From NCBI GenBank assembly GCA_035293945.1, contig DATGLV010000041.1, forward strand, positions 161,615-225,614: a stretch of 64,000 nucleotides of DNA, written 5' to 3'. Positions within the stretch are counted from its first letter, which is position 1. Each line of letters begins with the position of its first letter. Position numbers and translations under genes: made by a program. The notes under the pieces are model-generated. The model worked only from the letters and a program-made list of their open reading frames with translations. It was not told where the DNA came from and searched no databases. Source of the DNA: VAZQ01 sp035293945 (GTDB taxonomy: Bacteria; Pseudomonadota; Alphaproteobacteria; Rhizobiales; Xanthobacteraceae). Shown here piece by piece: positions 26,198-36,700 of this stretch.

Positions 26198-27853
26198 TCA
26201 ACCTTCGACCTTGCGCACGGGCGTCTCGGGTTTCAAACCTTCGCGCTGGCGGAGAAGCGTTTCCTTGCCGGTCTCTTCCCACGCGCCGCGCACGGCGCGC
26301 TCCGCGTAGCTGTCCCAGCGCTCGATCCAGTCACCGAGCGGATAACCGTGCCAGGGCGCCTTCAACGCGATGGGCGGCAGGCCGAGCTTTGCCCACAGCG
26401 ACTGAGCTCGCTCCATGAATTCCCGCTTCGGCAGTGCCAGCGGCGCCATCGGGCCTTTGCGCGTCGCGTCGATGAGCAGCTTGGAGGCGCGGCCGCCCTG
26501 CGAATATTGCGACCCCTGATCGCCACCGTGATAGGGCGCGATCTGCACATCCTCGATCGGATTACACCGATAGGCAATTGCCCACAGCACCGCATCGAGA
26601 TTGGCCGGGTCGATATCCTCGCTGATGCCGATGATGAGCTTGCCGAAGTAGGACTGGAAGGCAGCGGCACCATGCAGGCCGCGCCAGACTTCGCTGCGCG
26701 CCGTGCCGGGCGCGTATTGCACAAAAATCACCGGGCGGAGATTGGTGAACGGCTCGTGCAGCACCACGCGCCTGACGCCGCGCACCGACAGCGTGTCCTT
26801 GAGATGGGAGAGAAAAAGCGGCTCGTAGGCGACCTTCTTGACCAGGCTCGATTCGCTCGGCGTCACCTGGCTGATGATCGAGGCAAACACCGCTTTGTGT
26901 CGATGCGTGATCGCGGTCACCTGCATCGGCATGTTGAAAGCCTCGAGCGCCACATAGCCGTTGCTTTCACCGAATGGCGCCTCCGGCTCGAGCCTCTGCG
27001 TGTCGATCAAGCCTTCGATGACGATCTCGCTATCGGAGGGAACATCGATGTCGATGGTCCGGCATTTGGCAATGGGCACGCCGCGGCCGGCAAGCGCACC
27101 GGCGACGGCCAACTCGTCGAGGTCGGTCGCAAGCTTCTGGGCGCCGGTGAACATCACGACCGGTGCGGCACCGACCACAATGGCGATCGGCATCGGCTGT
27201 TTGCGCTCCTGATATTTCTGCCAATGCAAGAAGCCGCCGGCGCCGCCCGGGCGCGCCACCATACGCACCACCAGCCGGTCGGGAGCCTTGAGCGCCGCCC
27301 GATAGGTGCCGCTGTTCTGGATCCCGGAATCCGGGTCCTTGGTGATGCAGCATGTCGCCGTCAGGTACGGCGCGGAATCAAAGCCAGGCGTCGAGACCGG
27401 CACTGGCAGCAGCTTGAGCCCACCATTCGGTGCGCGTAGCGCCTCGCCGGTGATGACGACTTCCTGGCAGGCGGGTAACGTCGCCCACACCGGAGGGATC
27501 GGGTTGGCGATTGCATCGAGCCAGGCAGCGCCAATCTCCTCCACCGGGCGGCGCATGCCAAGCGAATAGATCTCGGCCGAAGCCGCAATCGCGCCGACCA
27601 CGACCGGCATGTCGTAGCGGTGACCACTGCCGTCGACCACATTGGTGAACAGGAAGGCCCGCCGCTCGGCTTCCGGAATGCCGCCGATGAACTGCAGGCG
27701 CACGAGAGGATGCAGCTCGCTGTCCTTGTCGACCGGATGATCGACGCGCACGAGCAAGCCTCGTGCCTCGAGGTCGGCCAAATGCTGCTGCAGGTCAAGC
27801 CGCGGCCGCGTGTCCGCGTCAGTCCGGCCCTCGACGACAACCACGTCATCCAT
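26198..27853 (-). CDS. UbiD-family decarboxylase (copy 1)
   Basis: The 551-residue protein matches UbiD enzymes: TATCCITKDPDSGIQNSGTYR, then the GERxP-like region EAPFGESNGYVALE and HHxG-type segment IAPYHGGDQGSQYSQG. These enzymes use prenylated FMN to reversibly decarboxylate aromatic or alpha,beta-unsaturated acids. The prFMN synthase UbiX is not in this window and would have to be supplied from elsewhere. The gene sits in one leftward unit with a TctC gene upstream and the CoxL-type gene 9 bases downstream, suggesting uptake, (de)carboxylation and hydroxylation of one class of acid. The substrate is unknown. Confidence 0.9.
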   Translation of the reverse strand: MDDVVVVEGRTDADTRPRLDLQQHLADLEARGLLVRVDHPVDKDSELHPLVRLQFIGGIPEAERRAFLFTNVVDGSGHRYDMPVVVGAIAASAEIYSLGMRRPVEEIGAAWLDAIANPIPPVWATLPACQEVVITGEALRAPNGGLKLLPVPVSTPGFDSAPYLTATCCITKDPDSGIQNSGTYRAALKAPDRLVVRMVARPGGAGGFLHWQKYQERKQPMPIAIVVGAAPVVMFTGAQKLATDLDELAVAGALAGRGVPIAKCRTIDIDVPSDSEIVIEGLIDTQRLEPEAPFGESNGYVALEAFNMPMQVTAITHRHKAVFASIISQVTPSESSLVKKVAYEPLFLSHLKDTLSVRGVRRVVLHEPFTNLRPVIFVQYAPGTARSEVWRGLHGAAAFQSYFGKLIIGISEDIDPANLDAVLWAIAYRCNPIEDVQIAPYHGGDQGSQYSQGGRASKLLIDATRKGPMAPLALPKREFMERAQSLWAKLGLPPIALKAPWHGYPLGDWIERWDSYAERAVRGAWEETGKETLLRQREGLKPETPVRKVEG

Positions 27854-27960
27854 GCTTCACACGATCCGACCCGAATGGCACGCGATTGCTCAGGCACGCC
27901 TTATGGGCTCGAGCATGGATTTTTTCCAGTCATTTCAATCAGACGAGCTGCAGGCGCAAA

Positions 27961-28935
27961 TTACTCCGCTTTCGCGCCGGAGGCCTTGACGACCTTGCCC
28001 CATTTCTCGGTTTCCTCGGCGACAAATCTACCGAGTTCCTCCGACGAGCCGGGCAGCACCTTGGTGCCCAAATCGAGCAAGCGGGTCCTGATTTTTTCGT
28101 CCGCCAGAACCTCGCTGACCTCCTGGTTGAGCTTTTTGATGATATCGGCAGGCGAACCCTTGCGCAGCCCGATAGCGAACCATTGGCTGGCGTCGTAGCC
28201 GGGGACGAAGTCGGCGACGGTCGGCAGATCCGGTAATCCCTCGAAGCGCGTCGTCGTCGTCACCGCAAGCGCGCGTATGCGACCGGCGCGGATATGGTCG
28301 ATCGCCGCCGGCGCGCTGCCGAAGAATATCTGCACTTGGCCGCCAAGCAGATCCGCCACTGCCGGCCCGGCGCCGCGATAGGGCACGTGCGTCATGTCCA
28401 CCTTGGCCATGACCTTGAACAGCTCGCCGGCGAGATGGGACGGATTGCCGACGCCTGCCGATGCCATGGGGATCTTGCCCGGATGGGCTTTGGCGTAGGC
28501 GATGAACTCGGGCACGGTCTTCGCCGGGACGGACGGATGCACCATCATCACCAGCGGCCCGCGGATCAGCCCGACCACCGCAATGTCGTTGATGAAGTTG
28601 AAGCTCAGCTTCTCGTAGAGCGTGGCATTGATGGCGGCGGCGCCGTCGGTCCCGAGCAGGGTGTAGCCATCGGCCGGCGCGCGAATGACCAACTCGGTCG
28701 CAAGGTTGCTGCCCCCGCCCGGCCGATCCTCGACGATGTATGTGTGCCCGAACCGCGCCGTCAGCTCCTGACAGGTCAGGCGCACGAAAATGTCGGTCCC
28801 GCCGCCGGCCGCGTAGCCGACGATGACGTGGATCGGCCGATTCGGATAGATTTGCGCTCCAGCGATCTGCGGAGCAAAGGGGACTGCGGCACTCGCTGCC
28901 GCCAATTGTAGGAGGCGTCTTCGAGGAATTGCCAT
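27961..28935 (-). CDS. Tripartite tricarboxylate transporter substrate-binding protein (Bug/TctC)
   Basis: Using the ATG at 28935 (GGGGTG upstream) the product has 324 residues with an export signal MAIPRRRLLQLAAASAAVPFA. Family loops are PNRPIHVIVGYAAGGGTDIF, EDRPGGGSNLATELV, APADGYTLLG and VPYRGAGPAVADLLGGQVQIFF. It is first in the leftward group TctC, UbiD, CoxL-type, HAD; the gap to the UbiD start is 107 bases. Co-expression with a decarboxylase suggests the ligand is an aromatic or unsaturated acid, which is inference. Confidence 0.92.
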   Translation of the reverse strand: MAIPRRRLLQLAAASAAVPFAPQIAGAQIYPNRPIHVIVGYAAGGGTDIFVRLTCQELTARFGHTYIVEDRPGGGSNLATELVIRAPADGYTLLGTDGAAAINATLYEKLSFNFINDIAVVGLIRGPLVMMVHPSVPAKTVPEFIAYAKAHPGKIPMASAGVGNPSHLAGELFKVMAKVDMTHVPYRGAGPAVADLLGGQVQIFFGSAPAAIDHIRAGRIRALAVTTTTRFEGLPDLPTVADFVPGYDASQWFAIGLRKGSPADIIKKLNQEVSEVLADEKIRTRLLDLGTKVLPGSSEELGRFVAEETEKWGKVVKASGAKAE

Positions 28936-29202
28936 GGTGCACCCCGGCAAATCGTCACCCTCTCGAAAGAAAGAGTGTGCGCCGGACCATCAGGAGTTGC
29001 AAGACTCGGTTTTGATGGACTCTCCACCTCCCTGGGCACGCGAAATCTCGCGCCTCGCGCTCAAAGGTGAGAGCGAGCGGCTGTTGATCGAAGGGCGCGC
29101 CCCACCGCCGAGTTGACGTCGGAAAGTGGCCACTGGCGGCCCGTTTGTGTTAGGATGAGTAGATCGAATTGCTAACGAGAACTGACGCTCCAGGAGATTG
29201 CG

Positions 29203-30867
29203 ATGAAGTTCAAGGCTCTCACGATGATCACGACCGGCACGGCGCTGGCGTGCTTGATCGCCAGCAGCGCCATGGCGCAAACAGGCGGAACGTTGAGCGG
29301 CCGCGTGGCGTCGGCGGAAGAAGGCGCCATGGAGGGCGTGCTGGTCAGCGCCAAGAAGGATGGCTCAAACATCACTGTCACGGTGGTGAGCGACGAAAAG
29401 GGCGAGTACAGCTTTCCCCCAGGCCGGCTCGAGCCTGGTCACTACAGCATCGCAATCCGTGCCGCCGGTTACGATCTCGACGGCCCGAAGGCGGTCGAGA
29501 TCGCGGGCGGCGGCGCCAAGGCCGATCTCACGCTCAAGAAGACCAAGAACCTCGCCAATCAGCTCACCAATGCGGAATGGATTTTGAGCGCGCCAGGGCC
29601 TGAGAACGTCAAGGCCAATCTTATCAATTGCGTCGAGTGCCACACGGTGCAGCGCATCTTCGCCTCGACCCACGATGCCGCCGAGTTCAAACAGATTTTC
29701 CGCCGCATGGGCACCTATTCGCCCGGCTCGACGCCGATCCATCCACAGCCGCTCCTGCCAGGTCCGCGTGGCGAGCGCCCGCCAATCCCGGAATCTCAAT
29801 TCGATGTCACTGCGAATTGGCTCGAAACCGTCAACATGAGCGGCTCGGATGAGCGCCGCTTCGAGCTCAAGACGCTGCCGCGGCCCAAGGGCGCCGCCAC
29901 CAAGGTCATCTACACCGAGTACGACCTGCCGCGAAAAGAGACGCAGCCGCACGACGTGATCGTCGATCAGGACGGCATGGTCTGGTACTCGGACTTCAGC
30001 AATCAATTCGCCGGCGTGATGGATCCGAAGACCGGCAAGGCGACCGAGATCGCAATCCCGGTGCTCAAGCCCGAGCAGCCTAGGGGCGGCCTCGATATCG
30101 AGTTCGATCCCGGACAGAAGAATGTCTGGCTTTCGTTGATGTACCAGGCGGGTGTCGCGCGCATCGACCGCAAGACCCACGAGGTCACCATGTACCCGTT
30201 CCCCAAGGAATGGCAGTCGGCCTCGACGCAAGCCTCCATGGTGTCGCCGCAGCATTCGGATGCTGACGGCAAGGTGCTCACCAACAATCAGGAAATGCAC
30301 GGAGTCTACCGGCTAGATGTGAAGAGCGGCGCGTACGAGGATCTCGGTCAGTCAAAGGATCTCGGCGGGCGGCAGATCTCGGCCTACGGGATGCCGACGG
30401 ATCAACAGAACAACGTCTATCAGCTCGAATTCGGCGGCATGAGCATCGGCTATCGCGATCTCAAGACCGGCACGACAACGATCTTCCGCACGCCGATCAA
30501 CGGCTCGCGCCCACGCCGCGGCCGGGTCGACGAGCAAAATCGCCTTTGGTTCGCCGAATATGGTGGCAACGCCATCGCGCTGTTCGATCCGAAGACTGCC
30601 GCCATCAGGGAGTATCCACTTCCAACCAAATTCGGCGATCCGTATGACGTGGTGCCGACCAAGGATGCCTCCCAGGTGTGGACCGGCTCGATGGTCAACG
30701 ACCGTGTCGCGCGGCTCGACACCAAGAGCGGACAGATCACGGAGTATCTGCTGCCGCGCCCGACCAACGTCCGCCGCGTCTTCGTCCAGGAAGGCGGCGT
30801 GCTTCCGGTGCTCTGGGTCGGCAGCAACCACGGCGCCTCGATCGTCAAGGTCGAGCCGCTGCAGTAA
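29203..30867 (+). CDS. Secreted carboxypeptidase-regulatory-like / CxxCH / Vgb-type propeller protein (paralogue)
   Basis: The 554-residue protein has an AGGAGAT ribosome-binding site and a signal peptide ending at SSAMA. A beta-sandwich at about 30-112 (GRVASAEEGAMEGVLVSAKK, FPPGRLEPGHYSIAIRAAGY) matches the paralogue at 4245-5981. A c-type heme motif CVECH lies at 143-147, and a Vgb-like propeller fills the C-terminal 330 residues (GMVWYSDFSNQFAGVMDPKTG, NRLWFAEYGGNAIALFDPKT). Spacing TNAEWILSAPGP before the heme is conserved in both copies. It lies between the TctC-UbiD-CoxL unit and the second UbiD gene. I infer a periplasmic heme protein; the reaction is unknown. Confidence 0.82.
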   Translation: MKFKALTMITTGTALACLIASSAMAQTGGTLSGRVASAEEGAMEGVLVSAKKDGSNITVTVVSDEKGEYSFPPGRLEPGHYSIAIRAAGYDLDGPKAVEIAGGGAKADLTLKKTKNLANQLTNAEWILSAPGPENVKANLINCVECHTVQRIFASTHDAAEFKQIFRRMGTYSPGSTPIHPQPLLPGPRGERPPIPESQFDVTANWLETVNMSGSDERRFELKTLPRPKGAATKVIYTEYDLPRKETQPHDVIVDQDGMVWYSDFSNQFAGVMDPKTGKATEIAIPVLKPEQPRGGLDIEFDPGQKNVWLSLMYQAGVARIDRKTHEVTMYPFPKEWQSASTQASMVSPQHSDADGKVLTNNQEMHGVYRLDVKSGAYEDLGQSKDLGGRQISAYGMPTDQQNNVYQLEFGGMSIGYRDLKTGTTTIFRTPINGSRPRRGRVDEQNRLWFAEYGGNAIALFDPKTAAIREYPLPTKFGDPYDVVPTKDASQVWTGSMVNDRVARLDTKSGQITEYLLPRPTNVRRVFVQEGGVLPVLWVGSNHGASIVKVEPLQ

Positions 30868-30892
30868 GCAATCCACGGCGGACACTGCTCGT

Positions 30893-30953
30893 AGGGCGCC
30901 CTTGTGGGCGCCCGCCGCTTGCTGGTTGCAGGGCGGCTACAAGGGCCGCCCCT
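30893..30953. repeat. Two hairpin repeats between convergent genes
   Basis: AGGGCGCCC-TTGT-GGGCGCCC (30893-30913) forms a strong stem with a four-base loop. A second imperfect stem (AGGGCGGC to GCCGCCCCT) spans 30930-30953. They separate the convergent heme-propeller gene and UbiD copy 2, and may serve as a two-way terminator or REP element. No T-run follows. Confidence 0.75.
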
Positions 30954-30961
30954 GCGCACCT

Positions 30962-32551
30962 CTACCCCTTCGGCTTTGCCGCAAACGCTGACCCGCGCAC
31001 GCACATGCGCCCGCGCGGATCCTGCCAGAGCTTCTCTGTTGCGTGCAGGTGGCCGAGCGCACGCGCAACGGTGCGGAAGTCATAGCTCGAGAAGCGCTCG
31101 GCGATATCGGTGTAGTACAGCGGCTCCTTGGCGATGAGGTCTAGTATCTGCTGGGCTAGCGCGGCGACCGCGGCTTCATCCCCGGCCTTGCCAGCGGCGT
31201 CCGCCTTACCCTTCACGTAATCCTCGATCTTTGCGGTCTCCGCATACGCATAGGTGATGCGCTCGTAGTGCTCGCGCGGGATGCCCTCCGGGATGGTGGC
31301 ATCGATGCCGACCTTGGCGCCGGTCGGCACCACGCCGAAGCCCTGCGGCAGGCTCGGATCGAGCGGCTTGGCGCGCGCATTGCCGACGATCATGATGTCG
31401 CGGTCACCCTGCACGCGCGTGGCAATCGCCCATTCCACATCCATCGGATCAAACACGTCGATATCGTCATCGACTACCACCACGTGCTTCAAATCCATCA
31501 CCGAGAGCGCGGCCAGAAGCGCGTTCTTGGCCTCGCCCGGCTGCTTCTTGATCGAGATCACCGCGTGCCAGAAGGCGCAGCCGCCCAGCGTGACATTGAT
31601 GTCCTTTGCGACGACGCCCGCGGTCTTGAGCGCCTGGCGGATCGCCGCATAGCGGGTCGGCGCCGCAAGCCAGGTGTTCTCCCATGGCATGTGCAGATTG
31701 TAGTAGATCGCGTCGCGTCGCATGGAGATCGCTTTGATGCGCACCAGCGGGTTCCAGTGCAGCCCACCCATCAGGCGCGTGAACTCGCCGAAGCGGCCCT
31801 CGGGCCAAGTCCAGCCGGTGGGGAGGATTTCCGCCTCCAGCACGATCTCGGCATCCGCAATGTAAGGCAGGTCGATGGTCTGGCACGGCGCGAGCTCGAT
31901 CGGAGCGCCGCGCAAGCCGCCGGCAATCGCCATCTCGTCGACGCCCAGGGGGGCCCGATAGCCGGAGCCGGTGATCTCGATCGGATGCGTGCCGATCGAG
32001 ATCGAGATCGGCAGCGCGCGCTGCTCCGCATAGGCGCGCTGGGCGAACATCCGCATATTGTTGGGCGTGACGATGTCGATGCCGGTGAGGTTCTTCTCCT
32101 TGACGATGAAGCGATAGATGCCGCTGTTGATGCCGAATTCCGGATCATGGGCGATCACCACGCCGGCCGTGATCATCGGGCCGCCGTCGTAGATCGACGA
32201 CATCGGGATCGGCAGCTTGAACAGGTCGACGTCCTCGCCCAAGAGCACCACCTCGCGCGTCGGCGAGGTCTTCACGTAACGCGGCGGGACCGGCGAGGCG
32301 ATCGCCTGTTGCAGCTTGTCCTCGATCTCCCGATAAGTCTCGCAGCCGAGCGCCATGATGGCGCGCTCGCGCGAGCGGATGATGCCGGAGACAACCGGCA
32401 TGTCGTAGCCGATGACATTGTGGAAAAAAAGCGCCGTCTTGGCCTGATCGACGAGGGTGGCGATATGGCGGATGTCCACCGGCTGATGCAGGTCGACGAG
32501 ATCGCCGGTCTGACGCAGACGATCGAGAAACTGGCGGAAATTCTCCTGCAT
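30962..32551 (-). CDS. UbiD-family decarboxylase (copy 2) with C-terminal extension
   Basis: The 529-residue protein shows the UbiD core (AHDPEFGINSGIYRFIVKEK; GRFGEFTRLMGG; VVVVDDDIDVFDPMDVEWAI) and the prFMN-binding region around it. After about residue 440 it carries a winged-helix-like extension (AQQILDLIAKEPLYYTDIAE, then RTVARALGHLHATEKLWQDP) that copy 1 lacks. Such extensions occur in some UbiD homologues acting in aromatic degradation. The gene is divergent from the MDR-thioesterase-ligase operon, sharing a 110-base promoter region, so they may be co-regulated. UbiX is absent from the window. Confidence 0.9.
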   Translation of the reverse strand: MQENFRQFLDRLRQTGDLVDLHQPVDIRHIATLVDQAKTALFFHNVIGYDMPVVSGIIRSRERAIMALGCETYREIEDKLQQAIASPVPPRYVKTSPTREVVLLGEDVDLFKLPIPMSSIYDGGPMITAGVVIAHDPEFGINSGIYRFIVKEKNLTGIDIVTPNNMRMFAQRAYAEQRALPISISIGTHPIEITGSGYRAPLGVDEMAIAGGLRGAPIELAPCQTIDLPYIADAEIVLEAEILPTGWTWPEGRFGEFTRLMGGLHWNPLVRIKAISMRRDAIYYNLHMPWENTWLAAPTRYAAIRQALKTAGVVAKDINVTLGGCAFWHAVISIKKQPGEAKNALLAALSVMDLKHVVVVDDDIDVFDPMDVEWAIATRVQGDRDIMIVGNARAKPLDPSLPQGFGVVPTGAKVGIDATIPEGIPREHYERITYAYAETAKIEDYVKGKADAAGKAGDEAAVAALAQQILDLIAKEPLYYTDIAERFSSYDFRTVARALGHLHATEKLWQDPRGRMCVRGSAFAAKPKG

Positions 32552-32661
32552 GCGTGGTCTCCGAAATCGGGTCTTTCCAAGAAAGACGGCGGGAGTTGTC
32601 GGGAGGGCTTCTCATAAGCTACTGAGATCAGATCGCAACAGCAATCCGAACGGGGGCGCGA

Positions 32662-33714
32662 GTGGCAGCCGACACAGCCTGGACCGAAACGACCGTGCCG
32701 GGAAAGACCATGCGGGCGCTGGTGCTGCGCCGCCACGGCAGCCGCGACGACCTTGAGCTCAGCGCGGACTACCCGCGGCCGCAGGCCAGCGACGGTCATG
32801 TGGTGATCCGCGTACGGGCCTCTTCGTTCAACTATCACGATGTGTTCACGGTCGTCGGCATGCCCGGCATCAAGGTGCCGCTGCCGGTCGTCATCGGGCT
32901 CGATATGGCGGGAGAGATTGCCGAGATCGGCGCGGGCATCACCGGCTGGAAAGTCGGCGACCGCGTGCTGGTCAATCCGGTCAACAAGAAGAAGGGCCTC
33001 ATGGGCGAGATGCTCGACGGCGGCATGGCGGAATACTGCCTGGTCGCCGCCGATCAGCTGGTCGCCATGCCGGACGCGGTGACCTTCGAGGAGGCGGCTT
33101 CCCTCCCGGTGGCCTACGGCACCGCGCACCGCATGCTCATCACGCACGACACCGTCAAAGCCGGCGAGCGCGTGTTGATCTTAGGCGCGAGCGGCGGCGT
33201 CGGCACCGGCTGCGTCATATTGGCGAAGCTCTTGGGTGCCCACGTCATCGCCTGCACCAGCGGCGAGGAGAAAGCGAAAGCCTTGCGCGCGCTCGGCGCC
33301 GACGAGGTGATCAACTATCGCGAGGTCGACTTCTCGAAATGGGCGATCGAGAAATACGGTAAGCCGCAGCGCCGCTCGTATGAGGGCGGCGTCGACGTGG
33401 TGGTCAATTTCACCGGCGGTGATACCTGGCATCCGTCGCTGCGCTGCCTCAAGCGCGGCGGCAAGCTCTTGGTTTGCGGCGCGACCGCCGGCTATGACCC
33501 GAAGGAGGACCTGCGCTACGTCTGGAGCTTCGAGCTCAAGATCATCGGCTCCAACAGCTTCTACGATGAGGACCTTAAAGGGCTGATGCAGCTCATTGCT
33601 GGGCGAAAGATCAAGCCGGTCATCGACAAGGTGCTGCCGCTCGAACAAGCAAAGGAAGGCTTGCGGCTGATCCAGGACCGCGAAGTGATCGGCAAGGTGG
33701 TGGTCACGCCTTAA
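32662..33714 (+). CDS. Zinc-independent MDR (quinone-oxidoreductase/acyl-CoA-reductase-like) protein
   Basis: From GTG 32662 the protein has 350 residues; an ATG at 32710 (MRALVLRRHG) is an alternative giving 334. The nucleotide-binding loop is LILGASGGVGTGCVILAK, with GADEVINYRE following. The catalytic-zinc cysteine of alcohol dehydrogenases is replaced in SFNYHDVFTVVGMPG, so it resembles the NADPH-dependent quinone oxidoreductase or enoyl-reductase branch. It opens a rightward operon with a thioesterase and an acyl-CoA ligase, which favours reduction of an unsaturated acyl-CoA or quinone. The substrate is unknown. Confidence 0.85.
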   Translation: MAADTAWTETTVPGKTMRALVLRRHGSRDDLELSADYPRPQASDGHVVIRVRASSFNYHDVFTVVGMPGIKVPLPVVIGLDMAGEIAEIGAGITGWKVGDRVLVNPVNKKKGLMGEMLDGGMAEYCLVAADQLVAMPDAVTFEEAASLPVAYGTAHRMLITHDTVKAGERVLILGASGGVGTGCVILAKLLGAHVIACTSGEEKAKALRALGADEVINYREVDFSKWAIEKYGKPQRRSYEGGVDVVVNFTGGDTWHPSLRCLKRGGKLLVCGATAGYDPKEDLRYVWSFELKIIGSNSFYDEDLKGLMQLIAGRKIKPVIDKVLPLEQAKEGLRLIQDREVIGKVVVTP

Positions 33715-33726
33715 GGCGTGACCACC

Positions 33727-33815
33727 ATGGCCGGACTTGTTCCGGCCATCTCGACTTGTTGCTCTGAAGTAAGGCGTGGATGGCCGGAACAAGTCAGAAC
33801 AAGTCCGGCCATGAC
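33727..33815. repeat. Large imperfect inverted repeat with a 30-bp element shared with 43536-43565
   Basis: The left arm ATGGCCGGACTTGTTC (33727-33742) pairs with the right arm GAACAAGTCCGGCCAT (33798-33813). The right part from 33786 to 33815 is identical to 43536-43565. It lies in the operon between the MDR and thioesterase genes, just 7 bases before the GGAGG of the latter, so it could affect mRNA stability or translation. Confidence 0.8.
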
Positions 33816-33830
33816 TTGGAGGATTGGCCT

Positions 33831-34250
33831 ATGAGCGATGAGCTCACTATCGAAAAAGTCCAGGAACTCATCACCCGTGCGCCGTATCACCGCTGGCTGG
33901 GCCTCAAGGTCGTGGCACTTCCCCCCGATGGCATCGAGCTCACCGCGACCTGGCGCGACGAATGGGTAGTCAATCCGGACGCCCGCTACACCCATGGGGG
34001 CGTGCTGGCGGCGCTGATCGACCTCGCCGCCGATTGGGCGATGGTGCGCAAGACCGGTCGCGGCGTTCCGACCATCGATCTGCGCGTCGACTATCACGCG
34101 GCCGCCATGCCGGGCGATCTCACCGCACGCGGCAAGGTGATCCGCTTCGGCAGCCAGTTCTCGACCGCCGAAGCGCAGGTGCTCGACCTCGGCGGCAAGC
34201 TCCTGGCGAGCGGCCGCGGCACCTATTTCACCGCGCCACCGAAAGCCTGA
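33831..34250 (+). CDS. PaaI-type hotdog thioesterase
   Basis: Starting at ATG 33831 (GGAGG eight bases upstream) the product has 139 residues. The hotdog core is visible as LGLKVVALPPDGIELTATW, NPDARYTHGGVLAALIDLA (the HGG active-site turn) and TIDLRVDYHAAAMPGDLTA. These enzymes hydrolyse acyl- or aryl-CoA thioesters. It precedes the acyl-CoA ligase start by 11 bases, forming a ligase-thioesterase pair that could buffer CoA or edit products. Confidence 0.9.
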   Translation: MSDELTIEKVQELITRAPYHRWLGLKVVALPPDGIELTATWRDEWVVNPDARYTHGGVLAALIDLAADWAMVRKTGRGVPTIDLRVDYHAAAMPGDLTARGKVIRFGSQFSTAEAQVLDLGGKLLASGRGTYFTAPPKA

Positions 34251-34261
34251 ACCCGCCAGCG

Positions 34262-35776
<1,515 letters not shown>

Positions 35777-35785
35777 GGCTCGCCC

Positions 35786-36700
35786 GTGAGCACCCCGTTT
35801 GATCGTCGGCTGCCATGTGGTGATGAAATTTTCCTCGACCATGTCGGCCATTTCGTGCACGACGTAGAGGCCGCCTGCGCCGCACTTGCACGCGCCGGCT
35901 TCGCCCCGACGCCGCTGTCGATTCAGACACAGCCTGGTCCGGCAGGCGGCGCGCCGCGCCTCACCGGCACCGGCAATGTCACCGCGATGCTTGCGCACGG
36001 CTATGTTGAGGTCCTTTTCAAGACTGCTGATTCCCCGCTTGGGTTGGAGCTCAACGCGGCTTTGGCGAGATACGCAGGCGTTCATCTGGCCGCCTTTGCG
36101 GTTGCGGACGCGGAGAGAGAGCAGCAGCGGCTTGCGCGGGACGGATTCCGCGTTCGTCCCGTGGTGCATATGCAGCGCCCCGTGGAGACCGTCGGCGGGC
36201 TCGGCACCGCCGCCTTCACGGTCACACGGCTTGAGCCCGGCGAAATGCCGGAGGGTCGCATCCAGCTGCTCACGCATCATACCGAGCAGCTGGTGTGGCA
36301 GCCGCGCTGGCTCTTACATCCGAACGGTGCGCTGCGCCTCGACAGCGTCGTCATCGCGGTACCCGATCCGGAGGAAGCGGCTGCGCGCTTTGCTCGTCTA
36401 GCCGGCCGTTCCGCGCATAAATGCCTCCACGGGTACATAATCGAGTTGGACCGCGGACGCGTCGAGCTCGTGCGCGCGGAAGCATTTGCCGAGATGCTGC
36501 CCGACATTCCGTCGCTGCCATTCATCGGCGCCTACCGGCTGCGGGTCGCTTCGCTGGCGATTGCGAAGCAATGCCTTGAGCAAGCCGGGCTGGAACCGCG
36601 ACCGCTGGGAGGAGATCTGGTCTGCCGGTTTCCGCCGGAACTCGGATGCGGCATCTGGTTGTTCAGCTCCGCCGACGAGAGCCGCGCAGATCCGCGATGA
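35786..36700 (+). CDS. VOC-family (glyoxalase-3-like) protein
   Basis: The GTG start at 35786 (GAGG upstream) gives 304 residues. The N-terminal DEIFLDHVGHFVHDVEAACAALA and the second module LRLDSVVIAVPDPEEAAARFARLAG are the paired beta-alpha-beta-beta-beta units of the vicinal oxygen chelate fold. Metal-binding His and Glu candidates are D-H in the first motif and the later acidic segment. VOC proteins include extradiol dioxygenases and isomerases, so a role in a ring- or CoA-product step is possible. It ends the MDR-thioesterase-ligase operon and overlaps the convergent FAD gene by 38 bases. Confidence 0.8.
   Translation: MSTPFDRRLPCGDEIFLDHVGHFVHDVEAACAALARAGFAPTPLSIQTQPGPAGGAPRLTGTGNVTAMLAHGYVEVLFKTADSPLGLELNAALARYAGVHLAAFAVADAEREQQRLARDGFRVRPVVHMQRPVETVGGLGTAAFTVTRLEPGEMPEGRIQLLTHHTEQLVWQPRWLLHPNGALRLDSVVIAVPDPEEAAARFARLAGRSAHKCLHGYIIELDRGRVELVRAEAFAEMLPDIPSLPFIGAYRLRVASLAIAKQCLEQAGLEPRPLGGDLVCRFPPELGCGIWLFSSADESRADPR

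Noticed and set aside
24176..27439. Open frame of 1087 codons on the plus strand opposite the CoxL-type and UbiD genes
   Set aside because: It is rich in His, Arg and Asp with no recognisable domain, and mirrors two well-supported minus-strand enzymes. It is a high-GC antisense frame.
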